Shown in pieces: positions 47,208 through 60,700 of a stretch of DNA of 64,000 bases (position 1 is its first letter; every line of letters begins with the position of its first letter). This DNA is from Mycocentrospora acerina. Taxonomy: Eukaryota > Ascomycota > Dothideomycetes > Pleosporales. The notes beneath the pieces are model-generated. The model searched no databases, was not told where the DNA came from, and saw only the letters and a program-made list of their open reading frames with translations. Made by a program: the position numbers and the translations under genes. The stretch is taken from contig JAKUHH010000184.1 of NCBI GenBank assembly GCA_022701365.1, positions 620,001-684,000 of the forward strand. Reading direction: 5' to 3'.

Positions 47208-48650
47208 AGAGATGGACGGGGGGCGGAAGTGCAGAGAAAGTTGCCAGATGTGCTACTCTCGTGGCGTCGTGGGGGGTGGGTAGCAGAGGATGTATTAATT
47301 CGGGCGTAAGAGAGAGAAGTAGAGAGTAGCCTCCTCGTTGTGATGATGGGTGGTGAATGTGTTTCCACCAGCTGCTTGTTGCGAAGGCACAAGGCCCATG
47401 CGCCATGCCAAGGCTTCCAGAGCTTCACGTTGTCGACAGCCAGGGACGCCCCGTATCCAAAACTTACCTCTGCTGCTGGGGCTTTGTTGCTTCTCTCTCT
47501 TTCTGCACCTTGTTGGGTATCCTCTCTTGTCTGCTTCATTTCTTGTAAAGGGTAAAGACTACTCAATTGTCCTCTGTCATGTAGTTGCGCTCTCACGACT
47601 TTGCCCTCTGGCACTTCCTCCCTCGTGTTCATGCCAACCATCCACCCCTTCACCATCACAAGTCAATTCTCCATCTCGAGTCGTAGATACAAGTTCTTGC
47701 CACTTATGGCTCAGGAAGATACAAGCCACGCGTAATTGGACTTCTTGTGGTGGTCTTGTCAAAACATACACTCGTCTATCACTCTTCCATGTGGCCTCTT
47801 AGATGCTTCCAATCTGCTCTCCAAGGTTTTCGAGTGTTTGTGGTTGCACGTACTCATCACTAAACTAGCCAATGAAGCTTCTTATTACTTTCACTAGCAT
47901 TCCAACGGCTGCGTTCAATATCATCGACTCTGCGTGGATATACCGCGTCGAAGACAGTGCTTCTGCACCAGCTTTAGATGACAAAATTACAGCCAGTCTT
48001 GGCCAAACTGCCACTTTACTCAGACTGGCCACCTGTGGAGTCTATTGAACCCTCGACTGAAAGTCGGATGGGAGGCTCTTTCACGGCAGTAGAAGCCTGA
48101 AGTGCGCAACGTCAGATTTGTGTGAGCAAGAAACTCTTTGTTTACAAACTTCAACAAGTGTAGCTATCAATTTGAAACAGCAGCTGTATACTTCGATCCG
48201 CTACATACGTCTACATTTCAAACCTGTTTTCCATCTGTAGGCGCTATAGAAAACCATTACAGGAGTTACTATTTTCAACATCTACTACTTCTCAGGAGCG
48301 ATACAACGCCATCACGACCGCCACATGGGTTCTGGTTCCGTACTCCATGGCCAACCTCGTCGCCCACCCACCACACCGCCACTGTCGATTCAGACGTCAT
48401 GGCTTTCCTCAAGAGCACCACGACATCCATGACCCGATTGGGCAATCGGCGCGGCGCTCTCCCCCTCCGAAGGACGCTAGCACGCCGACTGGACCCTGAC
48501 CCCACCAAAAAGTCAGTCTCGATAAAAAAAAGTGTCCAGCGCAGCCCCCCCTCTCTTGCAACTGCCAAAATCTCTGATCTTTCGCTGCTCCGCGTTTGAT
48601 CACTCTACGGCCTGCTTTTTACGTTTTTCACACAGTGTAAAGGCATCGCC
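47208..48650. promoter_or_regulatory. Divergent promoter region between the phosphoesterase-like gene and KAP123
   Basis: 1.44 kb between two divergent, probably constitutive genes. Frames of up to 171 aa occur on both strands, but they have no domain and start in the wrong context. I take it as 5' UTRs and promoters. Pyrimidine-rich patches occur before the KAP123 start. Confidence 0.45.
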
Positions 48651-51600
48651 ATGGACGAGCAACAGTTCGTACAGCTGCTTGAGAGCCTGCTGCAGCGTAA
48701 GTTTCCACGAGTTGCCTCATGTTCACGGCTGAGATCTGACATCGACTAGCCGACACAGAGCGTGTCAAGGCTGCTACGGCCACTCTCAACAAGAACTACT
48801 ACAGTTCCCCCGCATCTCTCAATGCGCTCCTACAGATCCTTTGCGGGCACCCCAAGACGGACCTCCGCCAGTTGGCCGCTGTCGAGGCCAGGAAGCTGGT
48901 GACCAAGCACTGGGCGAGTCTGCCTGCTGACCAGAAGACTTCCCTGCGCAACCAGCTCTTCCAAGCCACTTTGAACGACGAGGTCACCTTGACACGGCAC
49001 TCGGCTGCCCGCGTCATTGCTCAGATTGCGGCCCAGGACTTCGAGGATGGAGAGTGGGGTGACCTTCCCGGCTACCTGCACCAGGCCGCCACTAGCCCTA
49101 CCGCACGACACAGGGAGGTGGGCACATACATCATCTGGACGACGCTTGAGTCGACTGGCGATGCATTCCCTGGCAAGTCTGCCGATCTCTACAAGCTGTT
49201 CAGCACAACAATCCAAGACAGCGAGAGCTCCGAGGTCAGGATCAACACAATGCTTGGTCTGAGCCGCCTGGCCATGCTCATGGATGCTGAAGAGGACCCC
49301 AAGGGTCTTGCCATGTTCCAAGAGGCCATTCCTGCCATGGTCGTCGTCTTGAAGTCGACCGTTGACGAGGGTGATGAGGAGCGAGCGATGCAGGCTTTCG
49401 AGGTCTTCCAGACCCTGCTCAGCTGCGATTCGGCCCTCCTCCAGAAGCACTTTGGCGATCTCGTCAGGTTCATGCTGGAACTTGCTTCCTCCACTTCCGT
49501 CGAGGATGACTACCGATCCCAGGCACTTGCATTCCTTATGCACTGCGTCCGATTCAGGAAGCTCAAGATTCAGGCTCTGAGGATTGGCGAGGAGTTGACC
49601 CTCAAGGCTCTGCACATTGTCACCGAGCTTGGTGACCTTTCAAGCGAGGACGAGGATGTCACACCAGCCCGCTCCGCTCTTGGCCTGCTCGACATCCTTG
49701 CTTCGAGCCTTCCCCCCAGCCAGGTTGTCATTCCTCTCCTGAAGAACCTCGGTAACTACTTCTCTTCTCAAAACCCCGACTACCGACAAGCTGGTATCTT
49801 GGCGCTGGGTATGTGCGTTGAAGGTGCACCGGATTTCATTGCCACACAATTGCACGAGATTTTGCCCATGGTCTTGCACTTGCTCGAGGACCCCGAGCTC
49901 AAGGTCCGCGCTGCGGCACTGAACGGTGTTGCCCGCTTGGCTGATGATCTCGCTGAAGATGTTGGCAAGGAGCATGCCCGCCTCATCCCGGCTATGATCA
50001 AGAACTTTGATCTCGCTGCCAACAACAGGCAGAACCCAGAAGACGAGCACAGCCTTTCTATCGTTCGCGGAAGCTGCATGGCCATCGACTCTCTCATCGA
50101 AGGCCTCGACCCCGAGGATGCCGGCAAGTACGTTCCTGAGTTGATTCCTCGTTTCAGCAAGCTCTTCGACCACGAGGACCTGCGAGTCAAGGAGGTAGCC
50201 ATCAGTGCGGTTGGTTCCATTGCATCCGCCGCCGAGACGGCCTTCCTTCCGTTCTTCGAGCAAACTATGCATGCTCTTTCCCCATACGTTAGGGTCAAGG
50301 ACAGCCAGGACGAGTTGGACCTCCGTGGCGTCACTTGTGACACCATGGGCAAGATCGCTTCGGCAGTTGGTGCTCAGCCCTTTGAGCCCTATGTCCTCCC
50401 TCTCATGGAGGCTTCCGAGGAAGCGCTCCACTTGGACCACCCTCGTCTGCGCGAGACAAGCTACATTCTTTGGAGCACGATGGCAAAGGTTTACGAGGAA
50501 GGCTTCGCCAAGTACCTTCCTGGTGCTGTCAAGGGTCTGCAAGAATGCCTTGAGCAGGAGGAGACCGGCGAGATGCTTGGTGAGGAAGCTTTGGAACAGC
50601 TTGGTGGTTCTGAGGTCACCATCGGTGGTACCAAATTCCAGGTCGCTCCTGACGATGATGATGACGACAGTGACCTGAACGAGGCTGCCATGGAGGATGA
50701 GGATGAGGAGGACTGGGACGACCTTGAGGGTGTTTCCGCTGTTGCCATGGAAAAGGAGATTGCAGCAGAAGTTTTCGGCGATATCATCACACACACTCGC
50801 CGTGAATACATTCCTTACTTGGAGGCTACCGTTACAAGCCTTCTCGAGCTTGTCAACCACTCGTACGAGGGCATCCGCAAGGCTGCCATCGGAACGCTCT
50901 GGCGCACTTTCGCTTGCCTCTTCGGCATGGCTGAGGGTGACGGCATGGCAAAGTGGCAGCCTGGTCTTCCCCTTGCTACCGAGCCGCCTGCGGAGCTGAA
51001 GAAGCTTGGCAACCTTGTCATGTTGGCTACCATGTCCGTCTGGCAAGACGAGATGGACCGGTATGTATCCCCTTTTTTTGTTTTTTTTTCAACGCACCTG
51101 CAAAGATGACCCTACTTCGTTATCCCAGCTCACTCCGATGCCATGTGCACTTGAGGTGAAAGCGATTCTACTTCTGAGCTCTATTTGTCACACTCCATGA
51201 TTTGGTTTCCAAGTCAAAGATTACGGCTGACATTAAACAGGGGAACTGTAACCGACATCAACCGTGATGTTGCTGCTACGCTCAAGCTCTGCGGACCTGC
51301 AGTCCTTATGACAGAGAACGGCACCGTTGTCCCAGAAATCTGCCAAACATTGCTCGCCATCATCACAAAGCGTCACATCTGCCAACAGGATGACGGTGAG
51401 GAGATGGATGAAGACATGCTTGAGGAGTCCTCTGAGTATGATTGGTTGGTGATTGAGACTGCGATGGAGACGGTTACCTGCCTCTCGGTCGCTCTTGGTC
51501 CTCAGTACTCTGAGCTCTGGAAGATGTTCGAGAAGCCCCTCATGAAGTACGCCAGCAGCCAGGAATCGACAGAGCGCAGCGCCGCCGTCGGAACTATTGC

Positions 51601-52176
51601 CGAGTGTGTTGGAAACATGGGTGCAGGCTGCACTCCCTACACGAGCGGACTCTTGAAGCTCCTTGTCCACCGCCTGTCTGACGAGGACCCGGAGACGAAG
51701 TCCAACGCTGTGTACGGCATTGGTCTTTTGTGCGAGGCAACAACCAACGACGAGGAGATCCTCAAGTCGTTGTCTACGATCTTCTCCAAGCTCGAGCCCC
51801 TCCTTGGCGCCCAAGACCAGGCTCGTCTGTTGGACAATACTGCCGGATGTGTTAGCCGATTCATTTCGAAGCACACGGACAGGCTTCCCATTGCGGAAGT
51901 CCTGCCCCGTCTGGTGAACCTGCTGCCGCTCCGTGAGGACTTTGAGGAGAACAAGCCGGTGTTTGGCATGATCGTGAAGCTCTGTAAGTTTTTATTCAGA
52001 GAAGTCATTTGAACAAAGGCTAACTATGCGTAGACCAGAAGAACGACCCCACAGTGCAGCAACTGACGCCAACACTTATGCCTGTATTCGAGAAGGTTCT
52101 CGGTGAGCCTCAGGACCAGCTGGAGGACGAGACGCGCTCTCAGCTTGTAGAGCTTGTTCAGTATCTGCGCAAGTAG
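48651..52176 (+). CDS. KAP123: Importin subunit beta-4 (karyopherin)
   Basis: Four exons (48651..48696, 48750..51060, 51241..51983, 52034..52176) splice in frame to 1,080 aa, the usual Kap123 length. It imports ribosomal proteins and histones through nuclear pores, binding Ran-GTP at its N-terminus. HEAT-repeat helices run along the whole protein, for example LCGHPKTDLRQLAAVEARKL near the start. An acidic loop rich in Asp/Glu lies around residues 650-675, typical of this group. The start MDEQQFVQLLESLLQ fits the family. The second intron is long for this region (180 bp) and begins GTATGT with T-runs. The C-terminus ends in LVELVQYLRK. This is an ordinary housekeeping gene. Confidence 0.93.
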
Positions 52177-52838
52177 AGGGTTGATGGCATTGGACAGGAG
52201 CGGAGGATACCCGTCGAAAGACACCGCATATGGCACAAAAATGACCCTGGAGGGTACTATGGCACGTTGATACCACGGATTTACGATGATAGATGGCATG
52301 TTTGAACGATCTCACAATAGAAGAATGTTACAATTTCCACACACAGCTAGAGTTTGTTTTTGCGGCTTGGTAAAAGCAATGGGAGGGGATGAAAAGCATG
52401 AGCTGGTGGCCTGTGCGGCTATACGAAGACGGCGATAGCGCGTGACGTCGCGGCGTCCTGTTCCTGAGGTGCCAAGCGCGCGAGTGACGTGACGACTGTG
52501 CCGACCAACGACGGCCTGTCCTGTCCCAACAGCATTGCAGCTGCCGTTGCTGTACACAAGCTGCCATCGTTGACGCGCCGTAGCTATATAGGAGCCTGTT
52601 TCGCTGTGTGTTGCAGCCTCCACCCTCTTCCAGCAGCAGCTCGAGGTTCCACAACAGCTGTGCGCCACCTCGGCATCCATCTATCGTTATCAACACTGCC
52701 TGTCGCATTGCCAGCCCCCCTGCACAACCACAACCACAACCCACCCCCATAGCCACCCACACAGCGCGTCAATCAGATCGCTTCACAAGAAAACGCTTCT
52801 GGACTATTGTATCCGGCGCCCAGGCGCAGTCGAGCAGC
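52177..52838. promoter_or_regulatory. KAP123-NCR1 intergenic region
   Basis: 662 bp between co-directional genes. It contains a TGACGTCG CRE-like site at 52443-52450 and a TATATAG stretch at about 52585-52591, both plausible parts of the NCR1 promoter. The NCR1 frame is open upstream to 52608 but codes only a low-complexity Ser/Pro/Gln stretch before the signal peptide. Confidence 0.4.
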
Positions 52839-55800
52839 ATGGTGCAACAATGCCTTCGCGGCTGGCGAGCGATGACGGTTGGACTGCTCGCCATTCTGGC
52901 CGGGTCGGCGCTGGCAGCCCCAGACCTGACAGCCATCCACGAAAAGGGTCGATGCGCAATGAGGGGGCAATGTGGGAAGCAGGGCTTCTTTGGGTCGGAC
53001 CTGCCGTGTCCAGATAACGGCCTGGCGACCAAGCCCAGCGACGATGTTAGGCAGAAGCTGGTGGACATTTGCGGCGACCAGTGGTCAGACACGGACGTCT
53101 GCTGTGACGAAGACCAGCTCGACGTGCTGAAGACCAACCTCAACCGCGCGACGCCCATTATCAACGCCTGCCCTGCCTGCAAAGAGAATTTCTACAACAA
53201 CTTCTGTACCTTCACATGTTCGCCCGACCAGTCGCTGTTCATGAACATCACACAAACCGTGCCCAAGGGAGACAAGTTCTTGGTCACCGAGCTAGACAGC
53301 CTAGTGTCTGACGATTTTGCGACGACCTTCTATGACAGCTGCAAGGACGTCAAGTTCGGCGCCACAAATGGCAAGGCCATGGACTTCATCGGCGGCGGCG
53401 CAAAGAACTATACTCAGTTCCTCAAGTTCCTCGGCGACAAGAAGTTCTTGGGCTCGCCCTTCCAGATCAATTTCCCGCGACCGAATGAGGAAGACTACCC
53501 CGATATGGTAGCCATGAACAAGCACGCGTACCCCTGCGACTCTGAAGACGAGAGATACCGCTGCGCCTGCTTGGACTGTGGTAGCTCTTGCGCTGAGCTG
53601 TCTGAGGTGACAGAGGATAAGCAGTGCTATGTTGGCCTCCTGCCTTGTCTCTCATTTGCCGTCATCATTGTCTACTCTGTTTTCATCGCTCTTCTGTGCT
53701 TTGCTGTCGCTGGACACGTCGCATACCAGAAACACTCGAATCACAAAAATGAGCGCCTGCGACTCTTGCAAGACCTGGAGCCCAGCGATGATGAGGACGA
53801 AGGCGATATTGTGCATAATGTCGGCATGCTCGACAGGCCCACAAAACATTATGCTCTCAATACCTGGTGTGACCGCATGTTCAGCCGTCTTGGTTACGTC
53901 TGTGCAAGATTTCCAGCCATCACCATCAGTACAAGCATCATAGTTGTTGGCTTGTTGAGTTTGGGATGGATGAGGTTCGAGGTTGAGACAGACCCTGTTC
54001 GCCTCTGGGTTTCACCCGACTCGGCCGCCGCACAAGAGAAGACATTCTTTGATGAAAAATTCGGTCCTTTCTTCCGCGCAGAGCAAGTGTTTTTGGTAAA
54101 CGAGACATCAGCCGACTCTACAGTTCTCAGCTACGAGACCCTCGATTGGTGGTTTGGTGTCGAGAGCCAAATCCAACGCCTCAAGTCTTTTGAGAGCGGC
54201 GTCACCCTTGACAAAGTTTGCTTCAAGCCTGTGGGAGATGCTTGTATCGTCCAATCGATAACCGGCTATTTCCAAGGTGATTTTGCCAACGTTGTACCCG
54301 ACAGCTGGCAAGATGATCTGTTGGATTGTGTTGAAAATCCAGCCCAATGCCTGCCTACCTTCCAACAACCGCTCGACCACCATCTCCTCTTTGGGGGTGT
54401 CAACCAAAGTGTTCTTGACGCAAAAGCGCTTGTTGTTACATGGGTCGTTCAGAATCACCCTGAAGGCACGCCTGAGCTGCAGCGCGCGATGGAGTTCGAG
54501 AACGAGATGAAGAATTACCTCAAGCTGGTACAGGATGAGGCTACGAACAGGGGCCTCCGGTTGAGCTTCAATACAGAAGTCAGTCTTGAGCAGGAACTGA
54601 ACAAGAGCACCAACACAGACGCCAAGATTGTGGTCATTAGTTACATCATCATGTTCTTGTATGCGTCTCTTGCTCTTGGCTCCACGACCCTCACGGTCAA
54701 GTCAATTCTTCGCAACCCAGCAAACGCCCTGGTTCAGTCCAAATTCATGTTGGGCATTGTCGGCATCCTCATCGTACTCATGTCAGTGTCTGCCTCGGTC
54801 GGTCTGTTCTCGGCTGCTGGCATCAAGGTCACCTTGATCATTGCGGAAGTCATTCCTTTCCTAGTACTGGCTGTTGGTGTGGACAACATCTTCTTAATTG
54901 TTCACGAATTTGAGCGCATCAACATTAGTCATCCCGAAGGAGAGATTCCGGAACGCATTTCGCGTGCTCTCGGCCGCATGGGTCCATCCATTCTCTTATC
55001 AGCACTCACTGAGACTACAGCATTCGCTCTTGGGTGTGCGGTTGGCATGCCTGCGGTTCGTAACTTTGCAGCATATGCTGCTGGTGCTGTATTCATCAAC
55101 GCTATCCTCCAAGTCACCATGTTCATCGCCGTTCTCGCTCTCAATCAGCAGCGTGTCGAGTCAAACCGCGCCGATTGCTTCCCCTGTGTACGTGTGTCTC
55201 GTGCGGACTCGGGCTACCTCAACGGCGGCATGGGCTACGGTGCGGGTGAAGAAAGCAGCCTCCAACGATTCATTCGTAAGACGTACGCACCTGCGCTTCT
55301 GGGTAAGAAGACCAAAGTTGCCATTCTTGCTATATTCTTCGGCATCTTCACTGCTGGTGTAGCTCTCTTCCCAATGGTTGAGCTTGGTCTTGATCAGCGT
55401 ATTGCTATCCCAAGTGACTCGTATCTTATTCCATACTTCAACGACCTCTACGACTATCTCGATGTGGGTCCACCGGTGTACTTTGTGACAAAAGAGCTCA
55501 ACGTTACCCAGAGGGCGCCGCAAAAAGAGCTTTGCGGTCGCTTCTCTACTTGTGACCAGGAGAGTCTCGCAAACATTATCGAGGCTGAGAGGAAGCGACC
55601 TGAGGTCTCGTTTCTCGCGGCGTCTGCTGCTAGCTGGCTTGACGATTTCCTTCTTTGGCTCAACCCTGAGAACGAGCTGTGCTGCGTTGATGACAAAGGC
55701 AAGCCTTGCTTCCAAGATCGAACACCAGCTTGGAACATGACACTTTCTGGCATGCCCAAGGGCGAAGAGTTCATCCACTACCTCGAGCGCTGGATCGACG

Positions 55801-56726
55801 CCCCAACTACGGAAGATTGCCCCATTGGCGGGAAAGCAGCGTACTCGGATGCTCTCGTGATTGACGCGGAGCATTTGACCATTCCAGCAAGCCACTTCCG
55901 CACCTCGCATACGCCACTTCGCTCGCAGAACGATTTTATCGCAGCGTATACTGCTGCACGTCGCATCGCGAAAGAGATTTCAAACGATGTTGAGACAGAA
56001 ATTTTCCCTTACTCAAAGTTCTACATCTTCTTCGATCAGTACACAACTATTGTTCGTCTAGCCGGCGCACTGATTGGCTCCGCGCTCGCTGCTGTGCTTG
56101 TTATCACCACCATCCTCCTCGGCTCTATTGCAACCGGTCTTATCGTCACTCTTGTTGTTGCGATGACAGTGTCCGCAATTATTGGCTCCATGGCAGTGAT
56201 GGGTGTGTCCCTCAATGCGGTCTCGCTAGTCAACCTCATCATCTGCGTTGGCATCAGTGTCGAGTTCACAGCCCATATTGCCCGCGCTTTCACTTTCCCG
56301 AGCCGCACCACGATGGAGAAGGCGCCAAGACACCGCTTCCGTGGTCGCGACGCCCGAGCATGGACCGCCATGGTCAACGTCGCCAGCAGTGTTGTCAGCG
56401 GTATCACAATCACAAAGATTTTAGGCGTGGGCGTGTTGGCTTTTACTCGAAGCAAGGTATGCTTTGCTCCTTTACTTCCCTTTTTTCTTTTTGATATTAA
56501 CCCATAATTGCAGATTTTCGAAATCTACTACTTCCGCGTCTGGGTTGCCCTTGTTTTGTGGGCCTCGACACACGCACTCATCCTGCTCCCCGTGCTACTC
56601 TCCCTCGTCGGTGGAAAGGGATACGTTGACCCTGAGAGCGAGGGCGGATTGGAACAGGATCTCAGGAGACGACAGTACCCTGCTCTCCTAGGTGACGACG
56701 ATGAAGAATATGACAGTGATGGTTAG
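52839..56726 (+). CDS. NCR1: NPC1-family sterol transporter
   Basis: Two exons (52839..56456, 56514..56726) give 1,276 aa, near human NPC1 (1,278). The protein moves sterols into the vacuolar or lysosomal membrane. I chose the ATG at 52839 because it opens a signal peptide, with a hydrophobic TVGLLAILAGSALA core. It is followed by the Cys-rich sterol-binding N-terminal domain (CAMRGQCGKQGFFG, CPACKENFYNNFCTFTCSPDQS). A sterol-sensing, Patched-type membrane region begins near IVVISYIIMFLYASLALGST, and a second bundle lies near the C-terminus. The last exon ends in an acidic tail (LLGDDDEEYDSDG) with a leucine pair that could be a vacuolar sorting signal. The 57-bp intron removes the stop near 56505. 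Confidence 0.93.
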
Positions 56727-57749
56727 ACGCCGTTTGGACGATTTTTGGGCATGGTGGGGTACAGTGCGGTGCATAGGTATTGGATGTCTATTAAGCAAAG
56801 GGAAGAATGGGGCAATATGGACCCCCATCTGTGGAGTCAATAGGTAGCTTTTTTTTATCACCTCGGTGGCTGTTGTTGTTAACAAGAGAGCCAAAAAATT
56901 GTAATAAATATGCGATTCTTGGTTAAGAGATGTATCCCCCGTTGCCATACACTTTCTCATTTGGGTCTCTGGAATATATGTATCTCTCTTTGTTGCACGA
57001 ATACTAAAAGCTATTATTGATATTTATTTTTTCTTCCAAATGATTTAATAGGCGTTTGTTCCTTGAGAAAAAAACAAGTTTCTGGTAGGGAGTATCGTGA
57101 TGCTTGCTATGCTATGCAATTCTATGCTGATGATTGTTTGGTTAACGCTGATGAGTAACTTCTTGGTAATGCTTTCTTTTTTTGATTACGATGGTGAGGG
57201 GTGTTTGGGATCTTTGAGGGCGGCGGTTATGGGACTGTGGAGATGAGCTGGAGTGTGGTTGTTGGTGGGTCTTGATGATCTGATATTTATGTAGTGGTTG
57301 TCTGAAAGGTGCCCTTAAAACTTTAGCTTATACATTGTGGATCTGCGCCAGCTTAGGTTGTGAACTTACGCACAGAGCGGATCGGCCCTTCCGCGAACGC
57401 TATGGACGACATACTTGTCTGCAATGCTTCCACATTGTACACCGAGTCCAATGCGGATGCCTAATTAACCGCTGCACGATAGCCTTGTCACGTTGTGGTG
57501 CGGGGCTGTGCAGTCAGCCTTGCCTGTCTCGCATCAAGTCTATCCGTTGCACTTCACACATCCACAGTATCGCATGCTACAAACCCTTCTATATACTAGA
57601 TAATCTGATCAACTCTACATTGGAGCTCAACTTTTTCTTTTTTTGTTGGCTTGCTAACTTTATCCTCTTAACAGGACGTCCCGTGCAGCTAAGCGATTCG
57701 CTGTATCTGTCTTTCTGAGACTCTGAGCCTTTCTAGGCTGGACAACACA
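56727..57749. other. Intergenic region between NCR1 and the HET-NACHT-WD40 gene
   Basis: About 1 kb, T-rich, between co-directional genes. A 127-codon plus-strand frame (57335-57718) crosses it but lacks any domain. No repeat boundary marks the start of the HET gene. Confidence 0.45.
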
Positions 57750-60700
57750 ATGCGCTTATTGCAACACAGCAGCAATGGCGAAATCAGTCTTACTAAGTAC
57801 TTCGAAGTAGGGGATACAATCCCTGCCTATGTAATCCTCTCCCATACGTGGGGAGCAGATACCGATGAGGTCACGTTCGAAGACTTGACAAACGGTGCAA
57901 ATAAAGAGAAGCAAGGCTATAAAAAGATCAGGTTCTGTAGCGAACAGGCAAGAAAAGACGGCTTGCAATACTTCTAGGTTGACACCTGCTGCATCGATAA
58001 GACAGATAAAGTTGAGCTCTCGCGCGCTATCAATTCGATGTTTCGCTGGTACCGCGATGCTGCTAGATGCTACGTCTATCTGTCAGATGTCTCTGGCCCT
58101 GATACTGAAAGATTAAAGTTCCGGAAAAGCAGATGGTTCACCCGGGGCTGGACACTTCAAGAACTCCTGGCGCCTGCTTCGGTGGAATTTTTCTCTCAAG
58201 AGTGGCATAGACTTGGGGACAAAAAGTCACTGATGCAGCATATACAAAAAACTACAGGCATACCTCTCTCAGCGCTTGGAGGTGCACTTTTATCCAACTT
58301 CAGCGTCAACGAACGATTGTCGTGGAACGAGCACCGGCAGACTAAGCATGAAGAAGACAAAGCTTACTCATTGCTAGGCATCTTTGGTGTCTATATCTCT
58401 CCTACGTATGGCGAAGGGACAGGCGGAGCGTTTCGACGGCTTCATGACGAGATTCACCAGCTAAGCAAATGTGTTCAAGATTTACACATTACTGATCCTC
58501 AGGATAACAAGAAACGTATTGAAGACACAAAAGGTGGTCTGTTGAAGGACTCATATCGCTGGGTTCTTGAGCATCCTACCTTCCAGCGATGGCGATACGA
58601 CCCACAGAGCAGACTGCTGTGGATCAAGGGCGATCTTGGCAAGGGCAAGACGATGCTTCTCTGCGGTATTATCAATAAGCTAGAGAGATCCGCGCCTAGC
58701 CTTCTATCCTTCTTTTTTTGCCAAAGTACCGACCTACGCATCAACAGCGCCACTGCTGTACTGCGCGGCCTGATTTATTTACTCGTTAGGAAGCAGCCGT
58801 CGTTAGCCTCGTATATACGGAAGAAGTACGATGTAGCAGGCGCAACTGTGTTTACAAACGCCAATGCTTGGGTTGCCCTGTCACATATCTTTACAGACAT
58901 GGTGCAAGACCCTTATCTAAAGACAGTGTGCCTAGTTGTCGACGCACTTGACGAATGTGTCGCGGACTTGCCAAAGCTCCTAGATCTGATCATCTGTACC
59001 TCAATGTCATCTGCTCGTGTGAAGTGGCTTTTGTCAAGTCGAAATGAACTTCACATTGAACAAAAGCTCAAGTTAGTTAGCAATGAAGCAAAACTGAGCC
59101 TAGAGCTAAAACAGAACGCGGAGCAGATAGCTTACGCTGTCAACGTGTATATTGACGACAAGTTGTCCCGTCTTAAGTCACTTGAAGACGATAGCCTCAG
59201 ATGTCAAGTGCAAGACATTCTGCGCCGCAAGGCGAATGGCACATTCCTTTAGGTAGCTCTTGTGGTTAAGGAGCTTAAGAGACCTGACATCCTAGACCCT
59301 TTGCTGGTAGCAGAAGAAGCGCCTCCAGGCCTACATCAGCTGTATGCTCGCATGGTGGGTCAGATCCAGCAGCTCCGTAGAACAAGCTCAGACATGTGTG
59401 AGCTTCTACTTTCTATTGCTATCACCGCATACCGGCCGCTCTACCTGTCTGAGATGGGTGGCCTGTGCGGATTATCAGGCCAGAATACAGCACTGTTGCG
59501 GAACGTCAGAAAGATCGTGGCTATGTGTGGGTCATTTCTTACCGTCCAAAACGATCAGATCTACCTCATCCACCAATCAGCTAAAGACTACCTGAGCGAT
59601 AGAGAGCAAGCAGCGCTCTTTCCCTCTAAGGGCAAGATTCACTATGACATATTCTCTCAGTCTCTTAAGCTTATGTCTGTTACACTAAAGCGTGACATGT
59701 ACAGTTTATCTGCTCCAGGATTTCCAATTGATGAGGTTCAGGTGCCCGATAACGACCCGCTAGCGACAACGCGATACTCGTGCATATACTGGGTCGATCA
59801 CCTCTGCGACTGGAGCCGTGAGTCCTCTGGAAATCATGGAGATACACTGCAGACAGGCAGTGTTGTTAACGTTTTGTTAAGAAAGAAGTATCTTTACTGG
59901 CTAGAAGCTCTCAGCCTTTGCAGGAGCATGTCAGAGGGTGTCGTTTCTATGGCGAAACTAGAGGCGCTGATCCAGGCAGGTTCTATACAAACAATGCAAC
60001 AATATGGTCTACTTACTAACACGTTCTAGGGAAACACTAGCGCAACTACGTTAATTGACCTTGTCCACGATGCGCACCGATTTATTATGTACCATAAGAG
60101 GACGATTGAGTTATGTCCTCTACAGGCATATGCATCTGCACTGCTGTTTAGTCCAACAAAGAGCTTAGTAAGAAGACTGTTTAACCACGAAGAGCTAGGA
60201 GGAATCACTATTAAACCAGCTATAAATAATAGCTGGAGTGCGTGCCTACAAACACTTGAGGGCCATAGCAACTTTGTTACCTCTGTAGCCTTCTCACATG
60301 ACTCTATCTGGCTAGCTTCTGCATCAGATGACAAGACTGTTAAGATCTGGGACGCAAGAAGTGGAGCATGTCTGCGGACGCTTGAAGGCCATAGCAGTTC
60401 TGTTACCTCTGTAGCCTTCTCACATGACTCTACCTGGCTAGCTTCTGCATCAGATGACAAGACTGTTAAGATCTGGAACGCTAACAGTGGAGCATGCCTG
60501 CAGACGCTTGAATGCTATAGCTACTCTGTTACCTCTGTAGCCTTCTCACATGACTCTACCTAGCTAGCGTCTGCGTCATGGGACAAGACTGTCAAGATCT
60601 AGGACGCTGACAGTGGAGCATGTCTGCAGACGCTTAAAAGCTATAGCATCTCTGTTGACTCTGTAGCCTTCTCACATGACTCTACCTAGCTAGCTTCTGC

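Noticed and set aside
48138..48599. Possible gene upstream of KAP123
   Set aside because: Basic low-complexity frame in promoter-like DNA with no family resemblance.
49640..51046. 468-codon minus-strand open frame opposite KAP123
   Set aside because: Same antisense bias effect; no recognisable domain, and KAP123 is well supported.
51061..51240. A T-rich break in KAP123 as a possible insertion
   Set aside because: It has GT and AG ends and splices in phase; it is simply a longer intron.
57335..57718. Possible small gene before the HET gene
   Set aside because: Cys-rich but patternless, with no signal peptide or domain; it looks like leader or random sequence.
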